A stretch of 64,000 bases of DNA from NCBI GenBank assembly GCA_021777225.1, contig JAJYDQ010000011.1, positions 1 through 64,000 on the forward strand. Direction: 5' to 3'. Shown in pieces: positions 63,933 to 64,000 of this stretch (position 1 is its first letter; the number at the start of each line of letters is the position of its first letter). The notes under the pieces were generated by a model. The model saw only the letters and a program-made list of their open reading frames with translations. It had not been told where the DNA came from and did no database searches. Position numbers and translations under genes: made by a program. Source of the stretch: Deltaproteobacteria bacterium. GTDB lineage: Bacteria; Desulfobacterota; Desulfomonilia; Desulfomonilales; Desulfomonilaceae.

Positions 63933-64000
63933 CACTGATTTGGCTAATCACTATTCCCCTATTTGCTGGAATTGCATCGTGGATTTCGGCTCGCCGTAGC
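63929..64000 (+). CDS. nuoM: NADH-quinone oxidoreductase subunit M, 5' end only
   Basis: The ATG at 63929 overlaps the nuoL stop by 4 bp and the frame stays open to the window edge, giving 24 hydrophobic residues (MTLIWLITIPLFAGIA onwards). Identity rests mainly on the nuoL-nuoM order and the NuoM-like first helix. Confidence 0.8.
   Translation, partial: MTLIWLITIPLFAGIASWISARRS

Noticed and set aside
1-64000. CRISPR arrays, tRNA or rRNA genes, transposases, phage genes
   Set aside because: None seen: no regular direct-repeat array, no recognisable tRNA arms, no transposase or integrase frames.

Overview
The window looks like the chromosome of an anaerobic Desulfobacterota-type bacterium (a Desulfomonile or Syntrophobacterales relative is my best guess). 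The grounds are the mix of gene families: corrinoid methyltransferases with reductive activators, a glycyl-radical enzyme, FprA flavodiiron protein plus rubrerythrin, many PAS/GAF histidine kinases and sigma54 activators, and a 14-subunit-type nuo operon with fused nuoCD. G+C is moderate and GTG and TTG starts are common. I see no rRNA, tRNA, CRISPR array, insertion sequence or prophage.

Layout. (1) 1-8.4 kb, minus strand: an O-demethylase-like cluster (two UroD-family methyltransferases, MtrH-like methyltransferase, corrinoid protein, 2Fe-2S/ASKHA activator running off the left edge) preceded by a PAS-LuxR regulator. (2) 8.5-14.4 kb: cobalamin adenosyltransferase, FprA, rubrerythrin, a RamA-type 4Fe-4S activator, a small Cys protein, an unknown protein and a CobW-type GTPase. 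(3) 14.6-23.5 kb, minus strand: a methanol methyltransferase operon (mini corrinoid/Fe-S protein, mtaA, mtaC, mtaB, AmiS/UreI-like channel) behind a textbook sigma54 promoter at 19481-19496, with a kinase and NtrC-type activator immediately upstream. (4) 23.7-32 kb: DUF2284 protein, phosphoesterase, and a 1997-residue Ser/Thr kinase-ATPase-histidine kinase. (5) 32-36 kb, minus strand: a glycyl-radical enzyme, an SCP2-like small protein and the activase. (6) 36.4-40 kb: a gene graveyard (frameshifted sigma54 activator, transaldolase and pirin fragments) with a small helical protein and an ion channel. (7) 40-42.5 kb: an IorAB-type molybdenum hydroxylase. (8) 42.9-50.7 kb, plus strand: response regulator, a decayed kinase/activator copy, then a compact corrinoid protein-UroD-activator-kinase-sigma54 activator unit. 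(9) 51-52.2 kb: a second copy of the small helical protein behind a perfect sigma54 promoter, and a secreted protein. (10) 52.3-64 kb: nuoA, B, CD, E, F, G, H, I, J, K, L and the start of nuoM.

How it fits together. Three separate corrinoid methyl-transfer units probably strip methyl groups from methanol and from unknown methylated compounds, most likely onto tetrahydrofolate. RACE and RamA proteins re-reduce the corrinoid, CobO and CobW support cofactor or metal supply, and complex I recovers energy. Each methyltransferase unit sits next to its own regulator.

The least described items are the truncated CFeSP-like protein in the methanol operon, the cluster-2 UroD protein that has lost the zinc His and Cys, the small sigma54-linked protein family seen twice, and the glycyl-radical enzyme paired with an SCP2-like protein. 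All functional statements come from reading the sequence; no database search was run.
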